DNA of 64,000 nucleotides from NCBI GenBank assembly GCA_036023115.1, contig JAYKKT010000061.1, positions 13,357,501 through 13,421,500 of the forward strand. The letters are read 5' to 3'. A program made the position numbers and the translations under genes. Source of the DNA: Brasenia schreberi (lineage: Eukaryota; Streptophyta; Magnoliopsida; Nymphaeales; Cabombaceae). Below the pieces are notes generated by a model that worked only from the letters and a program-made list of their open reading frames with translations, was not told the origin of the DNA and did no database searches. The number at the start of each line of letters is the position of its first letter. Within the stretch, counting starts at the first letter, position 1. Positions 1 through 12,837 of the stretch are shown piece by piece.

Positions 1-495
1 ATATTTTATCTAAATCATCTTTGATTTAATACACAGCTAAACCATACATACACACATGCGTGCACACACATATATGTATGTGTGTAGCTATGCATGCACA
101 AAAAGATATATAGAGAGAGAGAGTCCAAACGATACAAAATGGTGGTGAGTGTTTTGAAGAGATATAATTTGTAATGGAGAAAAAAAAATAGTGGGCACAT
201 TTTAAAAGAAAAACTTTACATTCAGCACAATTGTTTTGAAAAGAAAAAGGAATAAATAGCGACAGAAGATTGTGATGTTAGGTTTGAATGAGGCGTTCAA
301 CTTGGCATGGGACCCATGACAGGTCAAATAGACAAGGAATTTAATGAAATCTCATTAACTTCAGATTTTTCTAGCGCATACCGCGAACTTTCTTTTATTC
401 CTCGATGGTACATCTGTTCTTCTGTGGACGAAAATGAATAATTTTGAATCGTTTTCAAGAATAAGAAAAAGGAAAGGGATGAGCACGGATAGATA

Positions 496-850
496 GGGCT
501 GGTGAAACTAGCTCATTTGAGCTGGATAGAACATGAAACAGAATCGGGATAAAAACCAGTTAAACCTGAACTATTGGAACCGGACCTCGAACCAGGCACC
601 ACTCAATTTCGGTTTCGGTTCCATCTACTAGCTCAAAATAGAACCACGGTTCCAAACTGTCGGTTCCTTAAAATTTTTAAGTTTTATAATTTCCAAAACT
701 TTTAATATGCTTTTTCCGTTATGAACTATTCAGGAAAATGAAACCGAACAGATAGTTTTAAACTGAAACCAGAATCGACCTGGTCCTGGTTTGGATCGAA
801 ACTGGAGGTTTGGAGAGTTTACCGGGTAATATCTCAATCAGCTCAACCCC
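496..850. repeat. GGTTC-rich dispersed repeat, hAT-MITE-like
   Basis: The block is dense in GGTTC, GGAACC and CGGTTTCGG words. It starts with tagggctgg near 496 and closes with a sequence whose reverse complement begins tagatgggg near 850. Similar blocks lie at 13240-13420, 49300-49660, 54405-54510 and 54806-55306. TAGnnATGG-type ends are common in plant hAT MITEs, but no target-site duplication is visible, so the class is an inference. Confidence 0.35.
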
Positions 851-1217
851 CATCTAAGGGTGAGACTGGGTCGGGTAATTTCAGAACAAAAATAAAGTGG
901 ATTAGACCCAGGCTAGATATGTTTGGACATATAAGTCCGAATTGGGTCTCTTGGCCATTTTAACAAGAACCTACGTTACAGGAAAATTGAGAAGGAATAA
1001 TAAATACCCAAAATCTCTAGAACTTAGGAAACAGAGAAACAATGATATGTATAATATGAGTAATTCAATGCTACATTTCACATTCATGTCCATCATTTAT
1101 TTTCTAGGATATTTATGTATATATATATATATAAAGTAAATAAAGTTGTCATCTATATTTTTTCAAGCACTCTTTTGTCTTAGAAATAGAGAATTGATGT
1201 GATTATGTATGGTAAGA

Positions 1218-1218
1218 G

Positions 1219-1282
<64 letters not shown>
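1218..1282. repeat. Compound (CT)n(TA)n microsatellite
   Basis: About 18 CT units run directly into about 14 TA units. The same CT-then-TA order (or its reverse complement) recurs at 45674-45765 and 50758-50824. Confidence 0.9.
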
Positions 1283-1283
<1 letters not shown>

Positions 1284-2179
1284 TGGCAGGCTCTGACTCC
1301 ACCAGACACAGGGTATGAGCTCAATAACAGGGGTGTGCATACATGGCTCTACATGGAAAGAACGTTTTGTAGGTTTCTGTTCTTTCAAAATGTGAAACCA
1401 TTATGCACAACCATTTTCGTGCATCATACATAAAAGAAAAAAAAGAATGTGAATAGGCCAGAGCATCGGTCGGTTCGGTTCGAGAACCAAGATATGATGA
1501 AATCTTGAACAGAAGCCGAACCTGAAACATTGATTCAGTTGAATTCGATTATTCAGTTAAAACCAAATAATGCTCACCGTAAACCCTAAATGTGAATATG
1601 AATATTAAAATCCAAAATGGTTTGGGTCTGTACTTGTTTAGACCACAATTCTAAGAAAAGAAAATCCAAACACGACGAAACCAAAACATGTTTTATACTT
1701 GACCAACCCAAAATCAAAAGGTGCTACAATTGGTATGGGTTTGGATCAAAAGCTGGACTTGTTTAAGAAACAGATCTGATCCATTTATACCCAAACTATT
1801 TTGTGCCTCAATCCATGTACCCCATATGGACCCACAAATTTTGCCCTACTCGGACCCGGAACCACAACCGAATCATTATTGTTGGCCATGATATTGAGAA
1901 CTTATTTTGAACCGATCAGACTGAAACTGGAAAGAATTGGACCCAAAAGACAACCCGGTCCACCCTCCAAGATGTCCAGGACCGGAAATCCCAAATGGAG
2001 TACGTTTTGCATTTTTCAAAACTTTTCACTGGGTTTCCAAAATACTTTCACAAACAAGGGCGGGTAGGCAAATAGCGAAAAGGAAAGAGTGAATCCCGCC
2101 CGTTTAAGCTCCTCATCCAACGGCCCGGCTTTTACCCTTTTTATTCTGCCACGAGATTCATCATTCGATTCGAATGCGC

Positions 2180-2582
2180 AGAAGAGAAAAGGACAAATAT
2201 CAGTCTGATCACTCTCTCACCTGTTTATTCTTCTTATTTGTTTTTATGGATTTTAGATTGGTGGTGTTTGTGTTTTTGTGGAGTTGGACGCTTCTGTGAC
2301 GTGTTTGTTTTTGTTTAAAGAGAGGATTCGACGGAAGCATCGGCGAGTAAAATAATGGCGATTGACTTTTCATGCTTGCGACGCATCTCTCGATAATAAA
2401 GAAAAGGAACGGAACGCTCCCCGGGCTGCATGATTTTCGTAATGATCCACCTGACAAAAGCTCCTGCTTTTTCGTGATGATTAGACCTTTTCATTTTATT
2501 TGTTAAACGCATTTTTAACTCGCATTCCACAAACAAAGGTCTTTTCTGAACCATATCTTGGGTATTACTGTTGGGTTTGTGG

Positions 2583-2613
<31 letters not shown>

Positions 2614-2778
2614 CTTCCTTTGTTCGAGCTTGGGGAAGGGGATCATTGTACTTTGCGGGTACTGTGGGGTTTGTTGTTCTAGATTCTAGAGAGAGAGGGA
2701 ATTGAAACTTTCTACAAGTGAGAAATGAGGTAAGTTATTTTCTCATTTCAGTTTAGTTTAGGCTGTGGGCTTTCTAAT

Positions 2779-2817
<39 letters not shown>

Positions 2818-5800
2818 ATGGCGTTTTTTCTGCAAAATATGGTCATGGGTCTCTTTGTCTTTTCAGTTTTTGATGCACACACTCCATGAAAAGAGTCGGA
2901 TGAGATGGAAATTTCTGGAGAGTTATGCTTCAGCACAAAATTGAGATGGGATCTTTTATTTTTTGTTGGGTTTCTGGATATAGGCCGTATCCTGGAAAGC
3001 CGGATAATCTCTTCACTCTGTGTGTGTGTCGAAGGAATTCTGAGTGCAAAGAATGATATAGATACTCTTGAGCTTCCCATTGGATGTGGTGCCTGTATTT
3101 CTCAGCTTTTCAAAAAAAGGGGGGGCGGAGATAAACTTGGTTTTCATTATGATGCAGAATTTAGTACGTCGTTTGTTTAGTAGTTGTAGAGTTTTTTCCT
3201 CGTATGCAGAAAAATTATTTGGACTTCCTTCACTGCTGCAGGTTGTGATGTTTGATGATCTCAAAGATGCAAGATTTGTTGGTATTTGATCTTTGAGACA
3301 GTACGAGTTGATGGGTTAATTCAGAACGCGTTAAGAAGTACTATCTTGGTACCTTATCAATCTTCCAAGTTTGTCCTTTTATCTTTCTGGGCAGTGAGCT
3401 GGGATGTAGATTCTTAGGTATTTCCCTTGGTGAAACAAATCCAGTGTGTTAGGTTAGACCTAGTTATGTTTGATATATTTTTGGCATGGTAGAACACATC
3501 TTTTCTGGTTGTTTCATCAGAAGTTAGCAAAGATAAGATTGCAAGACAAGAAAATGGAGAAGTTCAATCACGTCATTTTCTTCACTTGGTTACATTTCCA
3601 GGTCTTTCTATGTTGCCTTGATTCGCCTATTTATCTAGCAAAGTGAGATAATTTTAGAATGCTAGATAATATGGTGCAGTACAAAATCCCACTCTCTGCT
3701 ATTTTGCTGGCATAACACCGCCATGGGAAGCAAAAGAAAACGATTACCTTAATTTAGGCACAGCCTTTGCAGGTTGATGCCTTTATGATTTGAAGGATGC
3801 TTCTGAGTCGCCTTCTTCACAATGCCTTTTCCATCTGGTCCTTCGCATCTCTTGTTTACTTGATGATGTTCTCTCTTTCTGGACCATATTTCAGTGTCTA
3901 CTTTTCCTGCATACTTTGCAATATTTTTGTCAAATAATAGTTTAACCTGGGTTTATTTCTGATCCGCATGCTTCAGTAACCTGTTGTTGATGTTTTGCTT
4001 CTATGCATTTCTCTAGGGACGGGCCAGAATGTAGTTTGATTGTCTTGGTTCCCAACTGCCTTCATATTCCTGATTCTTAGAAGGATTCATCTGAATTTTG
4101 TGTGATGATTCAGTTGTATTGTCATGTTTGGGTTTTCTTTGGTCATACTACCTTTTCCAGAATAGAGGGAACATGTCACATATTTTGCTCTCCTTTGCCT
4201 AATTCTTATCCCAATTTCCGAATATGTTCTAAGGCTCCCATAGCTAACCATTTGCTGTTGAGGAAAAAACTCTACAATTCTTCCATCACTGCGAGAATCA
4301 GTCTTCAAGTCAGGAATGACAGATCTCCAAGGACTTGGTTCAGCATGTTTTTGGCAGGGGAATTTAATGCATGGAAGAATGTGAATATGATCCTTGGGTT
4401 TGCTCTTTCATCTGTGGGGTATGTAGGTTGAAGAAGATACGAATGGTTGAGCCAAAACGTTAAAAAGTTACCTTGCTATCTGTGTTACTATCTTTGGTGT
4501 TTCACTTGTTTGTCCCTTCCACTTTGCTTAGTATGCAACTGAAACGTTCTTGTATTTGCACTTAGTCCCAAATGTGAGCAAGTGGGTAGAACTTCATGTA
4601 AGAAGTTGTGTAGTTTCTTTCTGTTTGATGCTCCCCCAAATTCAAATTGAAGGAGACTGCTTCTTTGTATGTTGGATTGGTTGGTAGAAATCTTATGTCC
4701 TTTCTTGTTTCCTATGCTATTACAAATGATTTTATTTTGGTTTTCGCTTGATATTTCATAGGGAAGCATAGTCATTTACCGTGCATTAAGAAAAATCACT
4801 TGGTCAAATTCATTGTTCCGGTGAATGGATTCTTGCTGGTTAGGAGTCAGTAAAGACAGGAGATTTTGAACATCAATCCTTCTTGAAGATGAAACTAGGT
4901 ACCATGTTTTTTCGTCGTTAGCTTTTCTTAGAGGTTCAGATTGTTCTGTTGATTCATATTAATGGAGATGTTCTCCATTACTATGTAAAATTTAATGATA
5001 TTGAATACTACTTTTTATCTTATCGTCATGCATTTCCTATAAGAAATTATGCAGTAATGTTTTTCTCTTTTATTGTTCTCGTCTTTATGCAACAAGATTG
5101 TAAAATAATAGACGGTTAAGTTTTGGTACCCTAAAAGCTTCTTTCAATTCTTAGTACGACTCTTTGGGTTTGAGGCTTGAAGATGCTGGATGGTGTTGGC
5201 CTCATGAAGTATAAACCTTTTGTGTTTCTATTCTCTAGAAAATAATCATGCTACTCCAATTAGTCAATTACAGTGTATTCATGGTAAAACCAGCCTTTCA
5301 CATCTTTTGGATCAAATGATGATAAAAGCAACGAGACGTAGGATTAATCATGTTCAAAGTTACTGCACATACATAGCCATATACTTTGTTTTTTGGCCAT
5401 TATTTTTATCTGTTTTACTGCATGTTTTATTTGTCTCTTTTTTCAAAATAAAGGTGAACAGATTTTCAAAGTCGTAATGAAAATTCCCCTTTCTTTTATT
5501 TGATCGTGTAAAATTATATTTCCTCTGTAACATCTGTATCATTAAAGGGTTGCCTAAGTCTTCCATAACTCACATCAGAACATCTTCAAATCTCACTTAA
5601 CTGAAATTCTGCTCAATTATGCGATGTTCCATTCATTGTCTAAAAATTTAATACATGTGATGTTGAAAGAACCAAATAATGAATAATTATAGGTATGTGC
5701 CTTTTCATTTTCCCTTAAATGAATGATGTACATATGTAAATTGAAATGGTAATGCATATTTGATTTTTGTGCAGATTTTCCTTTCCATTTGTAATAGTTG

Positions 5801-8800
5801 TCAAGGGGACATTGTCAGAAAAAACATGTTTCCAGATAATCTGCACATATAAAGTTGGAGAATTATGTCCAGTTTGAACTTCTACTGGAGATTTCATATT
5901 GTGGTGTAACATAGCTTCTCATTGTAACCAAGACAATGCTTCAATGTAGCAGCGGAAGATTGGTGAAGATCACCTCTAAATATCACTTGCAAAAAGCCTT
6001 AGAAAAGGCTATAGCCGAGTGCAACAAGGGCACACCGAAAGAGTAATGAATACAAAGCACACCAAACGAATAATAAATAATCTTTATTGATTAGCCACTA
6101 AGGGCTTGAAAAAGTATTTACACATGAGGGGTATTTATAGAATATATGAGGAGTAGAAGAGGAGAAGAAGAGAGAAGGGGGAAGAGAAGAGGAGAAGGGA
6201 AGGGGGCTGGCTGCCAGCCAGCCCCAACGGCTACTCAACTAGCCGTTGGGGGGCCTGGCCCTGACGGCCCGATGGGCCAGGGCCAGGCCCGAGTGACCCA
6301 TTTTCTAACACTCATCTGCATCATTTCATTTTCCGTTCAGTTTTTTTTTAGTAAGTGGTCATATGATTTAATATTTTGTGAAATAGACAAAATTAGCTTG
6401 TAGATTTCAATTTTCCAGTGCTATCTTGTTTCTGTTATTGAATGTCAGAAAGGTGCTTTGGTTCAGATGGCAAAGCTGATGGTTGCCGACCACCACTTTC
6501 TGTTCGTAGCTCTGAATGTGTTGACAAGAATCGTATGGAAACTGAGAAACCAGTGTTTGATGCAGAACTTGGAGGGGCAGGAAAAGATGCACTTAGGACT
6601 GTCTCAAAAACCAAAGGTTTTACGTCTCTTGAACATCAGACAATTTCTGAGGAGTATGTTGTAGACCACAAGCCTTTCTCTGGATTAGCGCATGACAATA
6701 TGCTTGCAAATAATGCAGATCTTGGAACTGAAAATAAGTTTCTTCCTTTGTCTAATTATAAAAACAAAGTTTCTACTGAAGATTTGAATCTATACACCGA
6801 GGAAGCTATTGCGGAAGGTTCCACCATACTGATCACGTGTGATAAAGGTAGTAGGCCCAGCAGTGTTATCAAGGATGTATGTGTAGATGAGGGTAGGCAA
6901 TCAGATGAAAATCATCTGGGAGAGAATCATGAGCCAAACGAAAATAGAGCTGCTGGATGGGCCCATCTGGGTCCTGATGATGTAAATGGTTCGTCCATGA
7001 AACTGGTGGATTCAGCAAATTCTTCGTTGATGATGTGTGCAGTTGATTGCAGGAGTATAATGGACAGGTTTCAAGTATTGACATGTGTACCTCTTGATAA
7101 AAGGATCACAAATGATGGTTATTGCAATGAGGTGATAGCAAAAGATGTTTCGTCTGCACTGGATAATGCTTCCCATAAAATGGGAGCATTTTCATGTAAT
7201 GAAGCAGTCACCAACAAGTTGGTAGCCATTCTCTTGAACGATTTAACCACCAGTGATGTCTTGCAGGAAGATGTTTCATCTGGTGAATTGGAAAATGCTT
7301 TGGATCAAAAGAGAGCATGCAATGAAGCAGTTGTGGGAAAGTCGGTAGCCGGTCATTTGGATAATTTAACCACCAGTGATGTGCAGAAAGATGCTAAACA
7401 GGTAATCATGCAATTTTCCAGTATACTTTGCAGGTTTAGGTGCAGGTATGCATTGGTGGAGATGGTAAAAAGGGTTCCACTAGACACAAGACAAATGAGG
7501 CTGACCTCATGATGTCTTGGGCTGTGGCGTTCATTCAAACCTTTGTAAGGTAGCCATGCACGTTTTCTGCAAAATTCAACGGCCTGAACAATAGACAATG
7601 AGGTTCCGTTATCATATAAGTAATGGACACCTGAGCTGCTCACTCGCCCAAAAGGGGCGCTCACTGGCTAGAGGGGTTGTCTCTCCAATCAAAGGTCAGT
7701 TGGAGTTACATGCTTGAGTGTGCATCTGGCACGGTCTCCCTAACCTCAGCTAGCCTTCAAAAAAAAAAAAAGTGTGCCACATTTTCTCCGCTGTCTTGGA
7801 TCTTTTGTTTGTCTTTATCATCAGATATTTTACCCGTCTGTTGGTTCAAACGTTCTCACATGGTAATAGTTTGAATACTGCTTGTGCATTGATAATGTCA
7901 TTCAAACATGTTTAGGCTATGTGCATCTGGGACTCAGTAAATTACCAATAAAAAATTATATGTACACCAGGAATTTTATAGGGCATGCCTAATGCAGGTT
8001 AATAGTCAAGAAGCAACTTCAGACGTGCATCTTCTTAATGTACAGTCAATCAGCAATATTGCCAAGCAAGAATTATCATTGCCTTTTAACAGCAAAATAG
8101 GGAACAAAACCATCACGTTTGATTTTGAGCCTTCAGGGCCACGATCATTTACTGATGGCAATGATAACGAGGACATATCCAAAAAGCCTCCGCATCCCCA
8201 GTTTCGTTCTTTAGCAGATTTGTGTCTTGAAGGGCATAATTTGACTGGTGAGAGGTCTTCATCCTTGGATCAAACTCCCCAAGGTTGTGAAGTGAGTGAT
8301 TCACAGAGAAGGAGCGTGAACCTTGACCAAGCCGATGTATCTGGAAAGCTGCAACCTGGGAGTCGCTCCATGTCTGAGTCCATTACATTCTCTGGTCCAG
8401 TTCCATACTCAGGAAGCATCTCTCTGCGATCCGACAGCAGTACAACCAGCACACGTTCATTCGCCTTCCCAATGTATGTGCACCTTCTTCTTTGTTGATT
8501 CTGCTTAGAGTTCTCTTTGTGAGCCACAAATTGGTTGCTCATAGTTTTATCTCTTGTCCAACCTTCTATCCAATGCTGTGAATGTGCTTAATGGTGTTCA
8601 TGACAAGCATCAATGCTATGTGAAATACTAGGAACTGCCCAGTGGAACACCTTGAACTCCATGAATCCATTTTTGGTTTTCTTAACAAACCCAAGCTAGT
8701 CAATGTCTTGACATTTCTACGCTTCATGCAATGTCATATAGCAACTCATTGAGTCGATCCATAATTTGCCTTGATGCAATTTGAGTAATAACCTCAGCCT

Positions 8801-9313
8801 CTTTTTGCACTGGAAGCCGATGTATACTGTTATTCTGCTGGTAGTGCAACAAATATTTAGGAATTATATACATGACGCAGTGAGGTAATCTGGGAAGGGA
8901 GAAGATTCAGCATTGTTATGTCTTGCTACTTTATCCATGGTCTATAAGTTTGTTCAGTCACTCTCTTAGTAGATTAACTTGGTCTTAGTGACTTAAAAAG
9001 GAAATATGGTAAAATAACTACATTATGCAATCTTGCCTGGATGTCATTAGATCGGTATGGATGAGAGCATGTTTGTCTCGATCATGAACCCTAGTCAGAT
9101 CCTACCATAGTTTTGTCCTCTTTCCAATTGTTATATTAAGTGTTCGTAATCAAACGTTTTTCTTCATTTCTAACTTTTAAAACGTTATCCGAGTTCTTTT
9201 GCAGTTTGAACCCAGAGTGGAATAGTAGTCCTGTTAAGATGGCGAAAGCTAATAGCGGACATTTTCGAAAGCATAGATGGTGGAGGATGCCAACCCTTTG
9301 TTGCAGATTCTAA
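2180..9313 (+). CDS. Plant gar2-related protein (514 aa, 3 coding exons, 5' UTR intron)
   Basis: The model has a non-coding exon of about 2180-2729 (donor AG|GTAAGT) and an acceptor TTTTCCAG at 6411-6418. Coding exons are 6442-7401, 7998-8473 and 9205-9313, with the stop at 9311-9313. Phases 0 and 2 agree across the joins, giving 514 residues. The first coding exon is acidic and low in known motifs, with three imperfect CNE(A/V)V-containing repeats near residues 230-310. The last exon encodes the conserved tail: SFAFPILNPEWNSSP spans the final splice, followed by a basic KMAKA...RKHR stretch and a terminal CCRF. I recognise this tail from plant proteins annotated '18S pre-ribosomal assembly protein gar2-related' (Arabidopsis At2g03810 type). 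That name rests on homology and does not establish a ribosome role. The start at 6442 is the first ATG in frame after the acceptor. An overlapping upstream frame begins at 2725. Gene existence is secure; the function is not known. Confidence 0.8.
2584..2611. repeat. (TC)n microsatellite in 5' UTR
   Basis: Fourteen TC units lie inside the proposed non-coding first exon of the gar2-like gene. CT runs are common in plant 5' UTRs, which supports placing the transcript start upstream of 2584. Confidence 0.85.
2782..2815. repeat. (GA)n microsatellite
   Basis: About 17 GA units, 50 bases inside the proposed first intron and on the opposite base strand to the CT run in the adjacent exon. Confidence 0.9.
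5923..6310 (-). mobile_element. Solo LTR (388 bp) in intron, antisense to host gene
   Basis: On the minus strand it begins TGTTAGAAAATGGG and ends GGTTACA, the TG...CA ends of an LTR. It is flanked by a perfect 5 bp target-site duplication, CTCAT, at 5918-5922 and 6311-6315. In the minus orientation a TATAAATA box and a downstream AATAAAG signal appear in the order expected for U3-R-U5. No internal retrotransposon sequence remains, so unequal recombination to a solo LTR is the simplest history. Copia is likelier than gypsy from the short length, but this is inference. Confidence 0.75.
6203..6290. repeat. Three adjacent GC-rich hairpins within the LTR
   Basis: The arms are 6203-6212 with 6216-6225 (10 bp), 6222-6233 with 6240-6251 (12 bp), and 6251-6261 with 6280-6290 (11 bp, with a nested 5 bp stem). 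They overlap at their edges, so neighbouring stems compete for shared bases. This is a strongly GC-rich island in AT-rich DNA. Confidence 0.8.
7652..7773 (+). mobile_element. tRNA-like SINE fragment
   Basis: A GCTCACTGGCTAGAGGGG stretch resembles a tRNA-type A box (TAGCTCAGTGGTAGAG). It is followed by a degraded B-box region and ends in an A13 run. It lies in the intron between coding exons 1 and 2 of the gar2-like gene. Similar pieces are listed elsewhere in the window. Assignment is by pattern only. Confidence 0.4.
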
Positions 9314-10050
9314 GACACAAACTTATGACCTGATGGTGTTTGAGGAGCCTTGTTAGCGAGGATTCCATTTTTTTCGTGCTGAGTTCTTGAGAGTTGGGGT
9401 ACTTTGCAGATAATGTATGGGTTCATCACTGGCAGTGCTGGATAAGCAATTCATATTTATTTGTCCAAGTTTTCTAATACAAATGATGTGATGTTCTTTG
9501 CATTATTCATGCCTGACCAGTAGTATGTCATCCTTCTTTTTTTGTTTCTGTTTGTTTGGCTCAAAGAATGGAGCTGCTAATGTAGTATGATCAGTGTCAA
9601 CATCTCGCCACTCCTAAACCTTTCCATGTATGTGTATTCGCTGGCTAAATATTTGAATCAGCTAAAAATATGTCTTCCAAATCCATGAGAAGGGAGAGAG
9701 AGGGAGAGACAAAGTAGAACTGGTAAATGAACCGAGCCACTCGTAGTTCGACTCTTCTCTGGCGCATTCATGTTTGGTTCGTTGGACTGTCCAAGATGAA
9801 CACCAACGTAGTATTTCCATCTTGTAAACAGGGATGTACCAAAGAAAAAGGTAGTTTTCTCTTTTCTTTGATTTTTCTTATTGAATCCTTCCATTCGTAA
9901 GTTAATAAAAACCATTTTTTGTATTTTTAACCTTCTTTTGTGAAAACAGCGTATGGCTTGACATTTTTTATTATTTAATTAGCATTGTTTGATGTTCAGA
10001 AAGCCATTCTAAAAATCCAAATGGCATCGTTTTTTGTAAATTTGTTTTTT
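9314..10050 (+). other. gar2-like 3' UTR and intergenic gap
   Basis: No coding sequence is seen. The 3' UTR probably ends in the first few hundred bases. AATAAA occurs at about 9904, and other weaker AT-rich signals occur earlier, so the polyadenylation site cannot be fixed. Confidence 0.4.
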
Positions 10051-12836
10051 GTTACAACACGGAGGCAGAAGCAAAGGAGAAAAGCCATATGCTTGGTTAC
10101 AAGTTTACAAGAGACAAAGTGGGTTGGAGAAAAAGCGAAAGAGATTGAGGATATAGGTTTTAAATTATGGTACTCAGGTAAGGAAAAGGCTCGAAACTGA
10201 GTTGGTATTATCATAAATAAAGATTTAAAGGATAGTGTAGTAGACATATAACAGTACGGTGACCAAATCATGATGTTGAAATTAAAGTTAGGAGCATAGA
10301 TTTTGAATATAGTTTGTGCTTATGCACTCCAAGTAGCACTAGAAGATAGTATAAAGATGGCTTTTTGGGAAGAGTTAGATAAGGTGATTTGAAGAGGAGG
10401 AGACTTAAATGGACATATCGGTAAAGAGGTATTAGGATATCAAGATATTCATTGAAACTTTGGTTTTGAGGATATAAATGAGGAAGGTAAGGAGATTTTA
10501 AATTTTGCTATGACATTTGATCTCTTTATAGTCAATACAATCTTCAAAAAATGAGATGAATATTTAATTACTTATAAGAGTAGTTTATCATAAAAACAAA
10601 TTGATTACTTTATTTGTAGAAAAAAGATGGAGCATGTTATAAAGATTGCAAGGTAATTCTAGTAGAAAGCTTAACCACCCAACATCGACTTTTAGTTATA
10701 GATTTACGAATAAAAAATAGACAAAAAAGAAAAGAGTCCATTGAGCTATTCAAACTAAATGGTAGAACCTCAAAAGCTATAAAGAAGATATATTTAAATA
10801 GAAAGTCCTTCAAGGAGATGCTTGGAATTATGTTGGTACACCTTGTGATATGTGAAATAATATGACTATACATATTAGAAAAGTGGTGAAAGATGTGTTT
10901 GGTGAATCTAAGGAAGGTATACCAGCACAAAAAGAAACTTAGTGGTGGAGTGAAGTAGTGCAAAATAAAATTAAGACAAAGATGACATGTTACAAATTAC
11001 ATTATGCTAAGAAAACTAGTGAAACTCTAGAGGCTTATAAAAAAACAAAGAAGGAAGCGAAAAAGGCCGTCAATGAAACAAAAGCTAAAATTTGAAAGGA
11101 TTTATATAAAAACTCAACTCAAAAGAGGGTTAAAGAGATATTTTTAGGATAGATAGGGTTAAAGATAAAAAGAACTAAAGATCTTAATTTTGTTAGATGC
11201 ATCAAAGACGAGGATGAAAAAATTATAGTGGCAAATGATGATATAAGAAATAGATGAAAAACTATTTTTATAAGTATTTTAATAAAAATAAAGATGTTAG
11301 TATTAGCTTAGGAGAGTTAGTCAAATCAGAAAAGTATATAAACCACAATTTCTATCGACGTATTCAAAAGAATGAAGTCAAAGTGGCTCTTAAAAATACG
11401 AAGGATGATAAATTGGTAGAACCAGACAATATTCTTATAAAAGTTTGGAAAATCCTAGGAGAAACAGGAATCACTTAGCTCACAACACTATTTAATTAAA
11501 TATAAAGAAACCAAAAGATGCCTAAGGAATGGAAAGCGAGTACACTTATACCCATATATAAGAACAAGGGAGTCATTCAAAATTGTGCAAATTATCGGGG
11601 TATCAAGTTAATGAGCCATACTATAAAATTGTGGAAAAAAAATATCAAATGTAGGTTAAGACAACTTCGCGTATAACAGAGAACCAATTTGGATTCAAGC
11701 CAGACAGATTTACTGTTAAAGCAATTCACCTTTTGAGACATCTTATGGAACATTTTAAAGCAAAAAAAAAAGACCTTCACATCATATTTATTGATCTAGA
11801 AAAGCTTACGATAGGGTATCGAGGGAGGTTCTTTGGAGAACCTTGGATAAAAGAGGTATCCTATTGACATATATAAACCTTATAAGAGACATATATGATG
11901 GTGCAAAAACATATGTGAGGACTCATGAAAGAATGACAGACTTCTTTGAAGTTAATATTGAGTACATCAAGGAACAATTTTAAATCCATACTTATTTATA
12001 ATGGTGATTGATGAGTTAACAAAACATATTCAAGATGAAGTACCTTGGTGTATGTTATTTGGAGATGACATTGTATTAGTGGAGGAGTCTAAGATAAAAG
12101 TAAATAGAAAATTGGAACTATGGAGAGACACATTAGAAAGTAAAGGCCTCCGACTTAGTAGAACAAAGACAAAATATATGGAATGTAAGTTTGGTCATTT
12201 GATTACTTCAAAGGACATAGAAATTAAAATCGTCACATATTACATCCCCAAAAGGAAAGTTTTAAATACCTAAGGTCAATTTTTTAGAGTAATGGAAGAA
12301 CTGATGAAGATGTTACGCATAAAATTAATGTTGGTTGGTTAAATGGAGGGGAGCATCAAGTATTCTTTGTGATAAGAAGATTTCATTAAAATTAAAAAGT
12401 AAATATTATAGAGCAACAATTAGACCTGCCATGTTTTATTGTTCTAAGTGTTGGGCGGTTAATCATCAATATGTAAAAAAGATGTTTATGACAAAAATTC
12501 AGATGTTGAGATAGATAAGTGGTCATACAAGAAAAGACCGTATACATAATGAGGTTATTAAAAATAAATTATGTGTGACACCAATAGAGGATAATATATC
12601 ATTTAAGGTGGTTTGTACATATAGAAAGAAGATTAAAACAAGAACCTATAAGAAGGTATGAATACTAGATTTTGAAAGTATTAAAAGAGGTAGATGACAA
12701 CCACAAAAGTGTTTGAAAGAAACAATAAAAAATGATGTAGCTTATTATGAGTTAATTGTTAACATGTCACATGATAGGACTCTTTGGAAACAAAGAATCC
12801 ATGTAGCCGACCCGATCTAATAGGGAAAAGGCTTAG
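10050..12836 (+). mobile_element. RTE-clade LINE, degenerate (copy A)
   Basis: Translated pieces in shifting frames follow the order of an RTE-clade non-LTR element. An AP-type endonuclease comes first (LQETKWVGEKAKEIED near 10110, then a GGDLNGHIGKE piece near 10400). The reverse transcriptase follows, with the catalytic-box region LFGDDIVLVEES at 12055-12090, so the Asp pair is kept here. The usual C-terminal region ends with a match to IHIADPI near 12815. Numerous stops and frameshifts make it a pseudogene. The 5' end is truncated or decayed near 10050. No target-site duplication was found. The 3' end runs into a SINE-like piece at 12838. Confidence 0.85.
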
Positions 12837-12837
12837 A

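Larger units (their letters stand above)
1..2180. other. Intergenic flank, no gene seen
   Basis: No open frame here resembles a known protein. The stretch holds a CA/TG and TA-rich start (about 45-115), a GGTTC-rich dispersed repeat (496-850 and 1465-1560), and a compound CT/TA microsatellite (1218-1282). The last 100 bases before 2180 become less AT-rich and are the likely promoter of the gar2-like gene. I see no decisive TATA box. Confidence 0.5.
2730..6418 (+). other. 5' UTR intron of the gar2-like gene (3.7 kb)
   Basis: The intron is bounded by GTAAGT at 2730 and a pyrimidine-rich TTTTCCAG ending at 6418. It starts with a (GA)n run at 2782-2815 and contains a solo LTR at 5923-6310 close to its 3' end. 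The rest is AT-rich sequence with no recognisable coding content. A different upstream exon structure is possible, because only the splice signals and the CT-rich leader support the model. Confidence 0.55.

Noticed and set aside
1203..1433. Frames of repeated Ser-Leu, Tyr-Ile or Arg-Glu
   Set aside because: They are translations of CT, TA and GA microsatellites; the same applies at 2778-3080, 20074-20415, 50662-50883 and 57885-58118.
6442..7512. Reading the gar2-like first coding exon as a complete 356-codon gene
   Set aside because: A donor CAG|GTAATC at 7402 and an in-phase acceptor at 7998 lead to the conserved family tail; the codons after 7401 are intron.
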